Assembly (NCBI GenBank): GCA_018228685.1
Contig: CP073691.1
Coordinates: forward strand, 1,054,001 to 1,118,000
Reading direction: 5' to 3'
Length of the DNA stretch: 64,000 nt
DNA from: Clostridiaceae bacterium Marseille-Q4149
GTDB lineage: Bacteria > Bacillota > Clostridia > Oscillospirales > Oscillospiraceae
The notes beneath the pieces are model-generated. The model ran no database searches, was not told where the DNA came from, and saw nothing but the letters and a program-made list of their open reading frames with translations. Positions 15,255 through 26,884 of the stretch are shown here, in pieces (the first letter of the stretch is position 1; each line of letters begins with the position of its first letter). Both the position numbers and the translations under genes were made by a program.

Positions 15255-15786
15255 GGCGGACCTCCCATTCCTGTCTTGTGATGGCCTGGCACACATGGGG
15301 GCGCTCCGTTCCGTCGGGCCACGGCGACGGCGGCGTATCGCAGACATGGCGGAAGCCGCACTTCTCCTGCACCCGCCGGGACTTCTCATTTTCCGGGGAA
15401 TGGGCGCACCATACGCGCTGGACTCCCATCTCCTGAAACTGCCAGCGCAGCAGCTCCTCCACGGCCTCGGGAACAAGCCCCTGCCCCCAATAGGGGTGGG
15501 CAATCCAGTAGCCGATCTCCGGCTCTCCCTTCCCCACCGGTATCGCCGTGGGAAACACACCCACGGAGCCGATGGGACCGCCGTCGCCGCCCTTGAGCAG
15601 CACCGCAAAGGTGCCCTCCTCGGACAGCACGGTACGGATGATCTCCCGGCTGTTTTCCACGGAGGTGTGAGGCGCCCAACCGGCGGAGGGGCCCACCTCC
15701 GGGTCCCTGGCCCAGCGGTACAGGGCCTGGGCGTCGCTGTCGCACCACGGGCGCAGAATCAGCCGCGAGGTTTCCAGCTGCGTCAT
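15244..15786 (-). CDS. GNAT acetyltransferase, RimJ/RimL type
   Basis: 180 residues. It begins ETSRLILRPW and carries GYWIAHPYWGQGLVPEA near 93-109, the acetyl-CoA-binding A motif of the RimJ/RimL group, then NEKSRRVQEKCGF. It transfers an acetyl group from acetyl-CoA, usually to an amino terminus or small amine; the substrate is unknown. The start overlaps the hflX stop by 4 bp and the end overlaps yigZ, so it is the middle gene of the operon. Confidence 0.9.
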   Translation of the reverse strand: MTQLETSRLILRPWCDSDAQALYRWARDPEVGPSAGWAPHTSVENSREIIRTVLSEEGTFAVLLKGGDGGPIGSVGVFPTAIPVGKGEPEIGYWIAHPYWGQGLVPEAVEELLRWQFQEMGVQRVWCAHSPENEKSRRVQEKCGFRHVCDTPPSPWPDGTERPHVCQAITRQEWEVRHGG

Positions 15787-17087
15787 AGCTCCCAGTCCTC
15801 CTTCGGCTCCTGCCAGTTTTCGATATAGTCCTTCACCTGGCCCAGCACCTTAGGCGGGCACACGGCCGCCACGTCGATGGTGGCGGCGTAGTCCACAGAC
15901 TCCACCCTGGCCTCCCGGTACAGGCCGTCCAGAAGTCCGGCCTTGTCATAGGGCAGGTGCAGGGTCACCCGGCGGGTACCCTTGTCCAGCTTTTTGTCGA
16001 TGCACGCCAGCAGCTCCGGCACCCCCTCGCCGGTCTTGGCGGAGATGGACACGGTGTCCTCCCCGGCGGTACGCTGACCGGAAAAGGCCAGGTCACACTT
16101 GTTGTATACCCGCAGACAGGGGATGTGGTCCGCCTTCAGCTCCCGGATCAGGCTCTCTACAATGGCGGCCTGCTGCTGCCACTGGGGGTTGGACACGTCG
16201 ATGACGTGGAGCAGCAGGTCCGCGTACTCCAGCTCCTCCAGGGTGGCCTTGAAGGCCTCCACCAGCTGGTGGGGCAGCTTGCGGATGAAGCCCACGGTGT
16301 CGGAGATCACCACGTCCAGGGTATCGCTGACGGTCAGCAGCCGGGTGGTGGTGTCCAGGGTATCGAACAGGCGGTTGTTGGCGGGGATCCCGGCCCCGGT
16401 GATGGCGTTTAAGAGGGTGGACTTCCCGGCGTTGGTATAGCCTACGATGGCCACCACGGGGATCTCGTTTTTCATGCGGCGCTGGCGCTGGGTGCCCCGT
16501 ACCCGGCGCACCTCCTCCAGCTCCGCCTTCAGCTTGTCGATTTTGCGGTGGATGTGGCGGCGGTCGGTCTCCAGCTGGGTCTCGCCGGGGCCCTTGGAGC
16601 CAATGGGGCCCTTGCCGCTGGTGCCGCCCTGGCGCTCCAGATGGGTCCACATACCGATCAGCCGGGGCAGCAGATACTGATACTGAGCCAGCTCCACCTG
16701 CAAGCGGCCCTCACGGGTGCGGGCCCGCTGGGCGAAAATGTCCAGGATCAGGCCGCTGCGGTCCAGCACCTGGACCCCGGTCATCTCTGTCAGCACCCGC
16801 AGCTGGGAGGGGGACAGGTCGTTGTCGAAGATGACCATGGTGGCCTTCTCCTCCTGCACCATGCGGCGGACCTCCTCCACCTTGCCCTCGCCGATGAAGC
16901 TGTGGGGGTCCGGCTTGTCCCGGCTCTGCAGGATCATGCCCACGGCCTGGCCTCCGGCGGTGTCCACCAGGGCGGACAGCTCCGCCAGGCTCTCCTCGTC
17001 GGCGCTGTCGTCTCCCAGCACCGGGGACCGCAGGCCCACCAGCACCGCATAGTCGCGCTTTTCTTCCTGTAAGGTCGTTTGTTCCAT
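15783..17087 (-). CDS. hflX: GTPase HflX
   Basis: 434 residues. The N-terminal HflX domain contains the glycine-rich stretch GTSGKGPIGSKGPGETQLE. The G domain starts near 200 with GYTNAGKS (G1), SDTVGF (G3) and NKCD (G4). HflX binds ribosomes and rescues or splits stalled 70S particles under stress. First gene of a minus-strand operon with the GNAT, yigZ and the small membrane protein. Complete. Confidence 0.96.
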   Translation of the reverse strand: MEQTTLQEEKRDYAVLVGLRSPVLGDDSADEESLAELSALVDTAGGQAVGMILQSRDKPDPHSFIGEGKVEEVRRMVQEEKATMVIFDNDLSPSQLRVLTEMTGVQVLDRSGLILDIFAQRARTREGRLQVELAQYQYLLPRLIGMWTHLERQGGTSGKGPIGSKGPGETQLETDRRHIHRKIDKLKAELEEVRRVRGTQRQRRMKNEIPVVAIVGYTNAGKSTLLNAITGAGIPANNRLFDTLDTTTRLLTVSDTLDVVISDTVGFIRKLPHQLVEAFKATLEELEYADLLLHVIDVSNPQWQQQAAIVESLIRELKADHIPCLRVYNKCDLAFSGQRTAGEDTVSISAKTGEGVPELLACIDKKLDKGTRRVTLHLPYDKAGLLDGLYREARVESVDYAATIDVAAVCPPKVLGQVKDYIENWQEPKEDWEL

Positions 17088-17144
17088 ATTTGCCCTCGTT
17101 TCCGGTGTTTTTTACCAAAGATTTTCGCATACCCGGCGGCAAAT

Positions 17145-17181
17145 GCAAACAGGACCCGCAGCCAAAACGGGTGCGGGTCCT
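17145..17181 (-). terminator. Terminator of rpmE
   Basis: AGGACCCGCA pairs with TGCGGGTCCT (17172-17181). Read on the minus strand it is followed by GTTTGCATTT. Confidence 0.8.
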
Positions 17182-17193
17182 GTAAAAGTGTCT

Positions 17194-17397
17194 TTACTTG
17201 TCCAGACCGAAACGCTTGTTGAACTTGGCCACGCGTCCGCCGGTATCCACCAGCTTCTGCTTGCCGGTGAAGAAGGGGTGACACTTAGAGCAGACTTCTA
17301 CGCGAATATCCTTCTTCGTAGAACCTGTCTCAATTACATTACCGCAGGCGCATTTAATAGTAGTCTGCTGATAATTGGGATGGATTCCTTCCTTCAT
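17194..17397 (-). CDS. rpmE: 50S ribosomal protein L31 (zinc type)
   Basis: 67 residues, complete. Starts KEGIHPNYQ and carries the Cys set CACG (16-19) and CSKCHPF (36-42), so it is the zinc-binding C+ form used when zinc is ample. [20 protein letters not shown] is the conserved end. It is transcribed alone from its own promoter and ends at its own terminator. Confidence 0.97.
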   Translation of the reverse strand: MKEGIHPNYQQTTIKCACGNVIETGSTKKDIRVEVCSKCHPFFTGKQKLVDTGGRVAKFNKRFGLDK

Positions 17398-17451
17398 TGC
17401 TCTGGTTCACCTCTTTCTGGTACAAAAGTCCTTTTCACAAAGGCAACTGTG

Positions 17452-17480
17452 ATTTTACCACTTTTCCCGGACAATTGCAA
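17452..17480 (-). promoter_or_regulatory. Promoter of rpmE
   Basis: On the minus strand: TTGCAA (17475-17480), 17 bp, TAAAAT (17452-17457), about 55 bp before the ATG. Confidence 0.6.
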
Positions 17481-17592
17481 GCATTTTTTGAAGAAAATTC
17501 TGGAACCGGGATTTTTGGCGTCTGACAGGCAAAAAGTCAAGGATTGGGCCGTATTTCCCCTGCGATTTGTGAGAAAATGCAGGAATTTTTGA

Positions 17593-17620
17593 TTGACTTT
17601 TTTCCGGAACAAAATATAAT
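17593..17620 (+). promoter_or_regulatory. Promoter of gltX
   Basis: TTGACT (17593-17598), 16 bp, perfect TATAAT (17615-17620). It drives gltX-spoIIM. No T-box motif is seen in the short leader, so regulation by uncharged tRNA is unlikely. Confidence 0.8.
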
Positions 17621-17677
17621 TAATGAGTGTATTTTGGATTTAGCTGTTTAGTTATCTAAATTTGGGAGGAAGAAAGC

Positions 17678-19171
17678 ATGTCGTTGGATAAGACCTATTT
17701 CGAGCAGATGGAGGCCAAAATCCCCCACGGGCGGGTCCGGACCCGGTTTGCCCCGTCCCCCACGGGCTATATGCACGTGGGTAACCTGCGGACGGCGCTG
17801 TATACCTGGCTGATCGCCCGGTCTCATGGCGGGGATTTCATCCTGCGCATTGAGGACACGGACCAGGGCCGCTATGTGGACGGCGCGGTGGACGTGATCT
17901 ACCGCACCATGGCCGAGTGCGGCCTGACCCATGACGAGGGCCCCGATGTGGGCGGCCCTGTGGCCCCGTATATCCAGTCCCAGCGGCGGGATACCTACGG
18001 AAAGTATGCCCGTCTGCTGGTGGAAAAAGGCGGCGCGTACTACTGCTTCTGCGAAAAGACCGAGTCCGAGGAGGACTCCGGCGACTTTGACCGGGCGGCG
18101 GACCCCTGCCGTGACCTGCCTCTGGAGGAGGCGGAGCGCCGGGCAGCCGCCGGGGAGCCCTATGTCATCCGTCAGCGCATTCCGGCGGAGGGCGTCACCA
18201 CCTTCCATGATGCCATTTTCGGCGACATCACCGTGGAAAATAGCACCCTGGACGACCAGGTGCTGATGAAGCGGGACGGCCTGCCCACCTATAACTTCGC
18301 CAACGTCATCGACGACCATCTCATGGGCATCACCCATGTGGTCCGGGGCAGTGAGTACCTGTCCTCGGCCCCCAAGTATGACCTGCTGTATCACGCCTTC
18401 GGCTGGGAGGTGCCCACCTATGTGCACTGCTCCCCGGTGATGCGGGACGCCCAGAACAAGATGTCCAAGCGCCATGGGGACCCCTCCTATGAGGACCTGA
18501 AGGCCCAGGGCTATCTGACGGAGGCCATCCTCAATTATGTAGCCCTGCTGGGCTGGAGCCCCAAGGGCGACCTGGCGGAGCAGGAGATTTTCGACCTGGA
18601 GGGCCTGACCCGGGCCTTCGACATCACTGGCATTTCCAAGTCCCCGGCCATTTTCGACCGGGCCAAGCTGGACCACTTCAACGCCGTGTATCTGCGGAGC
18701 ATGGAGCCTGCGGCCTTTGCCAGGGCGGCGGAGCCCTACATCCGCCAGAGCGTCCAGAATCCTGCCTATGACCCGGCGGCCATCGCCGCCCTGCTGCAGG
18801 CCCGGTGCGAGCGGCTGATGGAGATTCCCGAGAAGGTGGACTTCTTCGACGCCCTGCCGGAGTACCCGGTGGATTTCTATACCAACAAAAAGTCCAAGAC
18901 CAACCCCGAGGTGTGCGCCCGGATGCTGGAGGCCGCCATTCCCATGCTGGAGGCCCTGCCGGACTGGACCGACGAGAGCATCCATGACGGCCTGGTGAAT
19001 CTGGCCGCGTCCCTGGAGGTGAAGAACGCCACCCTCATGTGGCCCGTGCGCATTGCGGCGGCGGGCAAGCTGGTGACCCCCGGCGGCGCGGTGGAGATCT
19101 GCCGCATTCTGGGCCGGGAGGAGACCCTGCGCAGGCTTCGCCAGGGGCTCTCCATGCTGACGGCATGCTGA
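17678..19171 (+). CDS. gltX: Glutamyl-tRNA synthetase
   Basis: 497 residues. The class I HIGH-type motif is in FAPSPTGYMHVGNLRT near 26-41, and KMSKRHGD is near 265. The C-terminal anticodon-binding domain is helical, as usual. It charges tRNA-Glu, and tRNA-Gln too if the organism uses the GatCAB route. GGGAGGAAGAAAGC precedes the ATG. It overlaps the start of the spoIIM gene by 7 bp. Confidence 0.97.
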   Translation: MSLDKTYFEQMEAKIPHGRVRTRFAPSPTGYMHVGNLRTALYTWLIARSHGGDFILRIEDTDQGRYVDGAVDVIYRTMAECGLTHDEGPDVGGPVAPYIQSQRRDTYGKYARLLVEKGGAYYCFCEKTESEEDSGDFDRAADPCRDLPLEEAERRAAAGEPYVIRQRIPAEGVTTFHDAIFGDITVENSTLDDQVLMKRDGLPTYNFANVIDDHLMGITHVVRGSEYLSSAPKYDLLYHAFGWEVPTYVHCSPVMRDAQNKMSKRHGDPSYEDLKAQGYLTEAILNYVALLGWSPKGDLAEQEIFDLEGLTRAFDITGISKSPAIFDRAKLDHFNAVYLRSMEPAAFARAAEPYIRQSVQNPAYDPAAIAALLQARCERLMEIPEKVDFFDALPEYPVDFYTNKKSKTNPEVCARMLEAAIPMLEALPDWTDESIHDGLVNLAASLEVKNATLMWPVRIAAAGKLVTPGGAVEICRILGREETLRRLRQGLSMLTAC

Positions 19172-19797
19172 AATGGCTGGCGCGGCAGCGGCAGCAGCTG
19201 CACGGGTTTTACCGGGACGGCTTCGGCCGTGCCTTCGGCATGACGGCCCTGGCCTTTGCCGTGGTCATGGTGGTCAGCTATCTGGTGACCCTGCGCTATC
19301 CCGCCCCCATTGAGCGGCTGATTGAGCTGTTCCGGGAGCAGATCGCGGACCGGGGCATCGTGGACGCGGAGGGGAATTTCAGCGCACCGGCCCTGTTTCT
19401 CAACAATCTCCAGGCCTGCGTCCTGGCTATGGGCTATGGATTCATCCCGTTTCTGTATCTGCCTGCGGTGTCCCTGGGCATCAACGCCATGATGTTCGGC
19501 GGCTTTGCCTCGTACTATGTGCAGCTGGGTCTGCCCCTGTGGTACTACGGCGCGGGGACGCTGCCCCACGGCGTTTTCGAGCTGCCGGCCCTGTTTCTGG
19601 CCATGGCCGGGGGCCTGTACCTGTGCCGGACCCTGGTGCGCTATGTGCGCCGCAACGAGAAGGGCCTGGTGGGCCCCGCAGTGCTGAATCTGGTGCGGCT
19701 GCTGGTGATGCACATCACGCCCCTGCTGATGGCGGCGGCCGCTATCGAAGCGTATGTCACCCCCGTTGTTATGGAGGCGCTGGCGCGGTATATCTGA
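19165..19797 (+). CDS. spoIIM: Stage II sporulation protein M family (DUF95) membrane protein
   Basis: 210 residues from the ATG at 19165, inside the gltX end. Five or so hydrophobic segments, including AFGMTALAFAVVMVVSYLV near 20-40, a loop with NNLQACVLAMGYGFIPF, and PHGVFELPALFLAMAGG near 133-149. The PHG-FELPA pattern is the DUF95/SpoIIM hallmark. In Bacillus SpoIIM is part of the peptidoglycan-degrading engulfment machine. A non-sporulation DUF95 relative remains possible because the gene is coupled to gltX. Confidence 0.8.
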   Translation: MLKWLARQRQQLHGFYRDGFGRAFGMTALAFAVVMVVSYLVTLRYPAPIERLIELFREQIADRGIVDAEGNFSAPALFLNNLQACVLAMGYGFIPFLYLPAVSLGINAMMFGGFASYYVQLGLPLWYYGAGTLPHGVFELPALFLAMAGGLYLCRTLVRYVRRNEKGLVGPAVLNLVRLLVMHITPLLMAAAAIEAYVTPVVMEALARYI

Positions 19798-19869
19798 TGT
19801 TGTTCCTGCGGGAGTGTCCCGCTGAAAGATAGAACTACAGACCGCAAGTGCGGCGAAAGGAGCCTTACA

Positions 19870-21966
19870 ATGAACGAAAAAGTCACAAGTATCCCTGAAC
19901 TGTTCGGAAGCATGGTGTTCACACAGGAGCAGATGCGACAGCGTCTGCCGGCCCACATCTACGATGCTTGGCAGCAGTGCCTGGTGCAGGGAACGTCATT
20001 GGACCGCTCCATCGCCGACGAGATTGCCGCCGCCATGAAGGAATGGGCCATTGAAAAGGGGGCCACCCACTATACCCACTGGTTCCAGCCCATGACCGGC
20101 TTCACCGCCGAGAAGCACGACAGCTTCATCGCCCCCCAGGGGCCCACCGGCGTGCTGATGGAGCTGTCCGGCAAGGAGCTGTCCCGGGGCGAGGCGGACG
20201 CCTCCAGCTTCCCCTCCGGCGGCCTGCGGGCCACCTTCGAGGCCCGGGGCTACACCGCCTGGGACCCCACGTCCTATGCTTTTGTGAAGGACAAGACCCT
20301 GTATATCCCCACCATTTTCTGTTCCTACGGCGGCGAGACTCTGGACAAAAAGACCCCCCTGCTGCGTTCCATGAAGCTGCTGGACACCCAGAGCATCCGC
20401 ATCCTGCGGCTGTTCGGCAACACCCAGGCCCAGCACGTCACCGCCCAGGTGGGTCCGGAGCAGGAGTATTTCCTTATCGACAAGGAGATGTACCGCCGCC
20501 GGGAGGACCTGGTCCTCTGCGGCCGGACCCTGTTCGGCGCCAGGCCCCCCAAGGGTCAGGAGCTGGACGACCACTACTACGGGGCCATCAAGCCCCGGGT
20601 GGCGGAATTCATGCACGAGCTGGATCAGGAGCTGTGGAAGGTGGGCGTTCCCGCCAAGACGGAGCACAACGAGGTGGCTCCCGCCCAGCACGAGGTGGCC
20701 CAGGTGTATTCCGATGCCAACAGCACCTGCGACCACAACCAGCTGACCATGGAGTTTCTGAAGAAGGTGGCCGACCGCCACGGTCTGGTGTGCCTGCTGC
20801 ACGAGAAGCCCTTTGCCGGCATCAACGGCAGCGGCAAGCATGACAACTGGTCCCTGGCCACGGACACCGGTGAGAATCTGCTCAAGCCCGGCAAGACCCC
20901 CAGCCAGAACGCCCAGTTCCTGCTGTTCCTGGCGGCGTTTATCAAGGGCGTGGACGAGTATCAGGATATGCTGCGCTGCTGCGTGTCCTACCCCGGCAAC
21001 GACCACCGGCTGGGCGGCAACGAGGCCCCTCCGGCCATCATCTCCGTGTTCCTGGGCGATGAGCTGACGGCCATCCTGGATTCCATCATCAACGGCCAGG
21101 CCTATGTGGACAAGGCCAAGCGGAAGCTGGAGATCGGCGTGGACACCCTGCCGGAGATTCCCCAGGACACCACGGACCGCAACCGCACCTCGCCCCTGGC
21201 CTTCACCGGCAACAAGTTCGAGTTCCGTATGCTGGGCTCCTCCCAGTCCATCGCCAGCCCCAACGTGGTGCTCAACACCATCATGGCCCAGGAGCTAGAG
21301 GAGTTCGCGGACATTCTGGAGCAGTCCAACGACTTCCGGGCGGACCTGCAGAACCTGCTGCACGACACCTTCAAGGCCCACCAGCGTATCATCTTCGACG
21401 GCAACGGCTACGGCGAGGACTGGGTCCGGGAGGCCCAGCGCCGGGGCCTCAGCAACCTGCGGGACACCGTGGACTGTATGCCCGCCTATATCGACCCCAA
21501 GAACATCCGCCTGTTCTCCAGCCACAACATCCTCAGCGAGACGGAGATGCGGGCCCGGTACGAGATTCACCTGGAGAATTACTGCAAGGTCACGTCCATC
21601 GAGGCGGCTACCCTGCGGGATATGGTCATGCGGGGCATTCTCCCGGCGGTGAACCGCTACACGGCGGACCTGACCCAGGCCATCCTGCGCAAGCGGGAGC
21701 TGGTGGTCCCCTGCCGAGTGGAGGAGGACCTGCTGTCCAAGCTCTCCGGCCTGACCGCCAGCCTGTACGACACCATGGCGGCTATGGAGCAGGCCATGGA
21801 CCAGGCCCCCGACGCCGAAGGCGGCATCGAGGCCGCCCGGTACTACCGGGAGGAGATCGGCCGCCGCATGGAGGAGGCCCGCCAGTCCATCGACCGGCTG
21901 GAATCCCTGACCGCCGCAGAATACTGGCCCTATCCCACCTACGCCGACATCCTGTTCTCTGTGTAA
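19870..21966 (+). CDS. glnN: Glutamine synthetase type III
   Basis: 698 residues, the GSIII length (GSI is about 450). An N-terminal GSIII-specific region (SIPELFGSMVF) precedes the catalytic part with KHDSFIAPQGPTG near 79, GPEQEYFLID near 196, NEVAPAQHEVA near 265 and GSGKHDNWSL near 321. It makes glutamine from glutamate, ammonia and ATP as a dodecamer. AAAGGAG lies before the ATG, and a strong terminator follows the stop. It stands as a single-gene unit. No GlnR or TnrA operator was recognised. Confidence 0.96.
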   Translation: MNEKVTSIPELFGSMVFTQEQMRQRLPAHIYDAWQQCLVQGTSLDRSIADEIAAAMKEWAIEKGATHYTHWFQPMTGFTAEKHDSFIAPQGPTGVLMELSGKELSRGEADASSFPSGGLRATFEARGYTAWDPTSYAFVKDKTLYIPTIFCSYGGETLDKKTPLLRSMKLLDTQSIRILRLFGNTQAQHVTAQVGPEQEYFLIDKEMYRRREDLVLCGRTLFGARPPKGQELDDHYYGAIKPRVAEFMHELDQELWKVGVPAKTEHNEVAPAQHEVAQVYSDANSTCDHNQLTMEFLKKVADRHGLVCLLHEKPFAGINGSGKHDNWSLATDTGENLLKPGKTPSQNAQFLLFLAAFIKGVDEYQDMLRCCVSYPGNDHRLGGNEAPPAIISVFLGDELTAILDSIINGQAYVDKAKRKLEIGVDTLPEIPQDTTDRNRTSPLAFTGNKFEFRMLGSSQSIASPNVVLNTIMAQELEEFADILEQSNDFRADLQNLLHDTFKAHQRIIFDGNGYGEDWVREAQRRGLSNLRDTVDCMPAYIDPKNIRLFSSHNILSETEMRARYEIHLENYCKVTSIEAATLRDMVMRGILPAVNRYTADLTQAILRKRELVVPCRVEEDLLSKLSGLTASLYDTMAAMEQAMDQAPDAEGGIEAARYYREEIGRRMEEARQSIDRLESLTAAEYWPYPTYADILFSV

Positions 21967-21983
21967 AATCAATCAACCAGCCC

Positions 21984-22017
21984 CGGGGGCCTCCCATTCA
22001 GGAGGCCCCCGTTTTTT
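21984..22017 (+). terminator. Terminator of glnN
   Basis: An 11-bp perfect GC stem (21984-21994 with 22001-22011) is followed by TTTTTT. Confidence 0.92.
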
Positions 22018-22141
22018 CTGCCCGGCAGTTTATAATTAATTTAAAAAGCATTAATGTTCCTCTAATATTTCCGCCGTAAGATAGCACCAGAACGAAGGGG
22101 AACGACACCCCGGAACACAGAATATCAAGGAGGAACAACTT

Positions 22142-22381
22142 ATGAAAAAGACCATCCGTAATCATATCGACACCATCACCACCTGCCGCCTGGCTGAGGG
22201 ACTGATCCTGGAGCGCCGGGTCACCGAGAACGGCATCGACCTGCGGGTGATGCTCCAGCGCCCCCTGGAGGAGTATGACGGTCTGCAGACCGCCGCCGAG
22301 GCTGCCTACATCGAGCAGTACCTGGTGGAGAAGTACCGGGGCGTGGCGGATGTTGCCACCATTCTCCAGCTGGCCTCTTGA
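22142..22381 (+). CDS. Small protein of 79 residues, unknown function
   Basis: ATG preceded by AAGGAGGAA. 79 residues, alpha/beta in look: LILERRVTENGIDLRVMLQRP, then an acidic helix (AAEAAYIEQYLVEKY). No domain is recognised. It stands between the glnN terminator and a decayed two-component gene, so it could once have been part of that regulatory locus. Its high GC and good RBS match native genes. Confidence 0.7.
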   Translation: MKKTIRNHIDTITTCRLAEGLILERRVTENGIDLRVMLQRPLEEYDGLQTAAEAAYIEQYLVEKYRGVADVATILQLAS

Positions 22382-22486
22382 AAAACCGGCCAAAATCTGT
22401 TGCGCTGATACCGAGACCCGGCGACGCCGCCTATCCCATCCTGCGGGCGGCGCCGCCATGCTTTATAAAAGAGGAGGGATCCCCCT

Positions 22487-23197
22487 ATGCGCCTTCTGTT
22501 TGCCGAGAATCAGCCCCAGCTGCGCCGCTCCGCCCGGGAATACGCCCTGCTGGAGTATCTGATCCGCAACAAGGGCATCATCCTCTCCCGGGAGCAGATC
22601 GAAAACAACCTCTGGAACTATGACTACGCCGGAGACACCAATGTGGTGGACGTATACATCAGCTATCTGCGCAAAAAGCTGGACGGCGGCCACGAGAAAA
22701 AGCTGCTGCACATCACCCGGCTGGAGCAGGGTACGCAGAAGCTCCAGCTGGAAACGGCGGACCTGAGCCAGCTGGTGGAGGTCCTCTGTGAGGAGCAGGC
22801 CCATCTGGCCCCGGAGGGCACCACGCTGGCGGTGCATACCCAGCCGGACCTGCTGGTAAACGGGGACGTGACCCTGCTGTCCCGGCTGCTGACGAACCTG
22901 ATCTCCAACGCCTATCGCTACGGGAAGCCCAACGGCCATGTGTGGGTGGACCTGCGCCGGGAGGGCCAATGGGCCGTGCTGTCCGTCCGGGACGACGGCA
23001 GCGGCATCGCCCCGTAGGACCGGGAGCGCATCTTCCAGCGCTTTTACCAGGTGGACGCCGCCCGGGGCAAGGACGGCAGCGGCCTGGGCCTGTTCATGGT
23101 GCAGCAGGCGGCCCGGCTCCACGGCGGCTCCGTCACCGTGGACAGCCGGATAGGGGAGGGGAGCACCTTCACCGTCCGTCTGCCGCTGGCAGAATAA
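22487..23197 (+). pseudogene. Collapsed two-component system: response regulator fused to histidine kinase remnant
   Basis: Three fragments in one frame. Residues 1-15 resemble the start of an OmpR-type receiver (MRLLFAENQPQLRRS). Residues ~16-75 are the winged-helix DNA-binding domain (ILSREQIENNLWNYDY, VDVYISYLRKKLDGG). From ~77 the frame is the end of a histidine kinase with the N box (LISNAYRYG) and G1 box (DDGSG). A TAG at 23015 replaces the usual Glu after GIAP, and the frame then goes on through GSGLGLFMVQQAARLHGG to 23197. The receiver Asp region, the kinase sensor and the phospho-His box are missing, so two deletions and one stop have destroyed both genes. Confidence 0.88.
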
Positions 23198-23203
23198 AAC
23201 AAA

Positions 23204-23233
23204 ACGCCGGACCCCGATAGGGTCCGGCGTTTG
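23204..23233. terminator. Bidirectional terminator
   Basis: ACGCCGGACCC pairs with GGGTCCGGCGT, with A-runs before and T-runs after. It ends the minus-strand alaS operon and the plus-strand remnant. Confidence 0.85.
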
Positions 23234-23240
23234 TGCGTAT

Positions 23241-23822
23241 TCAGATGCTTTCGTTTACCTTCCGGGCAAATTCCGCCGCCAAGCGGGCCTTTTCCGGGTC
23301 CATGAACACCGTGTCATAGCCCTGGTGCCGCTGGGCCAGCATACCCAGCAGCCGCAGACGGGAGTGCTTGCAGTAACGCTGCATCCCGGCCTCCCAAAGG
23401 TCCGCGCCCTTTTCCACGGGATAGCCGCAGGTGGCGATCAGGGCCACGGGCTTGTCCTCCCACAGGGACGGCCCCTTCTCCCGGCCATAATACTTGTTCA
23501 TTCCGTATACCAGCCGGTCCAGGACCGCCTTCATGGGCGGGGTGCAGTACCAGGAGTAGATGGGCGTGGCCAGCACCAACAGGTCGCAGGCCAGCACGCT
23601 GTCAAAAATCTCCTGCATGTCGTCTTCCTGGGGGTAGCCGAACACCGTCCAATCCTGCTGACACACCCGGCAGGCCCGGCAGGGCCGGACCTCCAGGTCA
23701 TATAGCCAGACCGTCCGGCAGGACCAGCCCAGCTTTTCCAGCTCCGCCGCAAAGGGCGCCGTCAGCGCGGCGGTGTTGCCCTGCTTCCGGGGACTGGCCA
23801 GCAGGATACAGGCCTTTTTCAT
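23241..23822 (-). CDS. NAD(P)H-dependent FMN reductase-like flavodoxin-fold protein
   Basis: 193 residues. The FMN-binding start ILLASPRKQGNTAAL (about 6-20) and ATPIYSWYCTPPMKAVLDR near 84-102 identify the flavodoxin_2/NADPH-dependent FMN reductase group. CRACRVCQQ near 48-56 is a Cys motif common in the clostridial members, which may carry an extra redox site. It probably reduces quinones, flavins or xenobiotics; the substrate is unknown. Last gene of the T-box-led operon. Confidence 0.88.
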   Translation of the reverse strand: MKKACILLASPRKQGNTAALTAPFAAELEKLGWSCRTVWLYDLEVRPCRACRVCQQDWTVFGYPQEDDMQEIFDSVLACDLLVLATPIYSWYCTPPMKAVLDRLVYGMNKYYGREKGPSLWEDKPVALIATCGYPVEKGADLWEAGMQRYCKHSRLRLLGMLAQRHQGYDTVFMDPEKARLAAEFARKVNESI

Positions 23823-23827
23823 GTTCC

Positions 23828-24172
23828 TTAGCCCGGAGGCCAGGTCATATCCCGGCCGGACAGCACATGGAAGTGCAGGTGATGCACACTCTGACCGGCC
23901 TGCTCACCGATGTTGGACACCACGCGGTAGCTCTCCAGCCCCTGCTCCCGGCACAGCCGGGCGATGACCTCGAAGATGTGGGCCACCACGGCGCTGTTGC
24001 CGCCGTTTACCTCCGCCACGGAGCCGATGTGCTCCTTGGGGATCACCAGGAAGTGCGTGGGGGCCTGAGGCGCGATGTCGTAAAAGGCGTAGCACAGCTC
24101 GTCTTCATACAGCTTGTTGGAGGGGATATCCCCGCCGACAATTTTGCAGAACAGGCAGTTGTCGTCTCGCAT
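23828..24172 (-). CDS. HIT family protein (HINT-like)
   Basis: 114 residues from the second ATG (24172), which has AAAGGAG at the right distance; an ATG six bases upstream is too close to it. CLFCKIVGGDIPS at the start and HHLHFHVLSGRDM near the end (the HxHxH triad) mark the HINT branch, which hydrolyses nucleoside phosphoramidates including aminoacyl-AMP. Placement just after alaS fits a role in removing misprimed alanyl-AMP; this is inference. Confidence 0.93.
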   Translation of the reverse strand: MRDDNCLFCKIVGGDIPSNKLYEDELCYAFYDIAPQAPTHFLVIPKEHIGSVAEVNGGNSAVVAHIFEVIARLCREQGLESYRVVSNIGEQAGQSVHHLHFHVLSGRDMTWPPG

Positions 24173-24208
24173 AGTCATGCTCCTTTCGTTATTTCCACTC
24201 TCCCGGCT

Positions 24209-26854
<2,646 letters not shown>

Positions 26855-26884
26855 GGTTCATTACTCCTTTATCTCAAATTGTTT

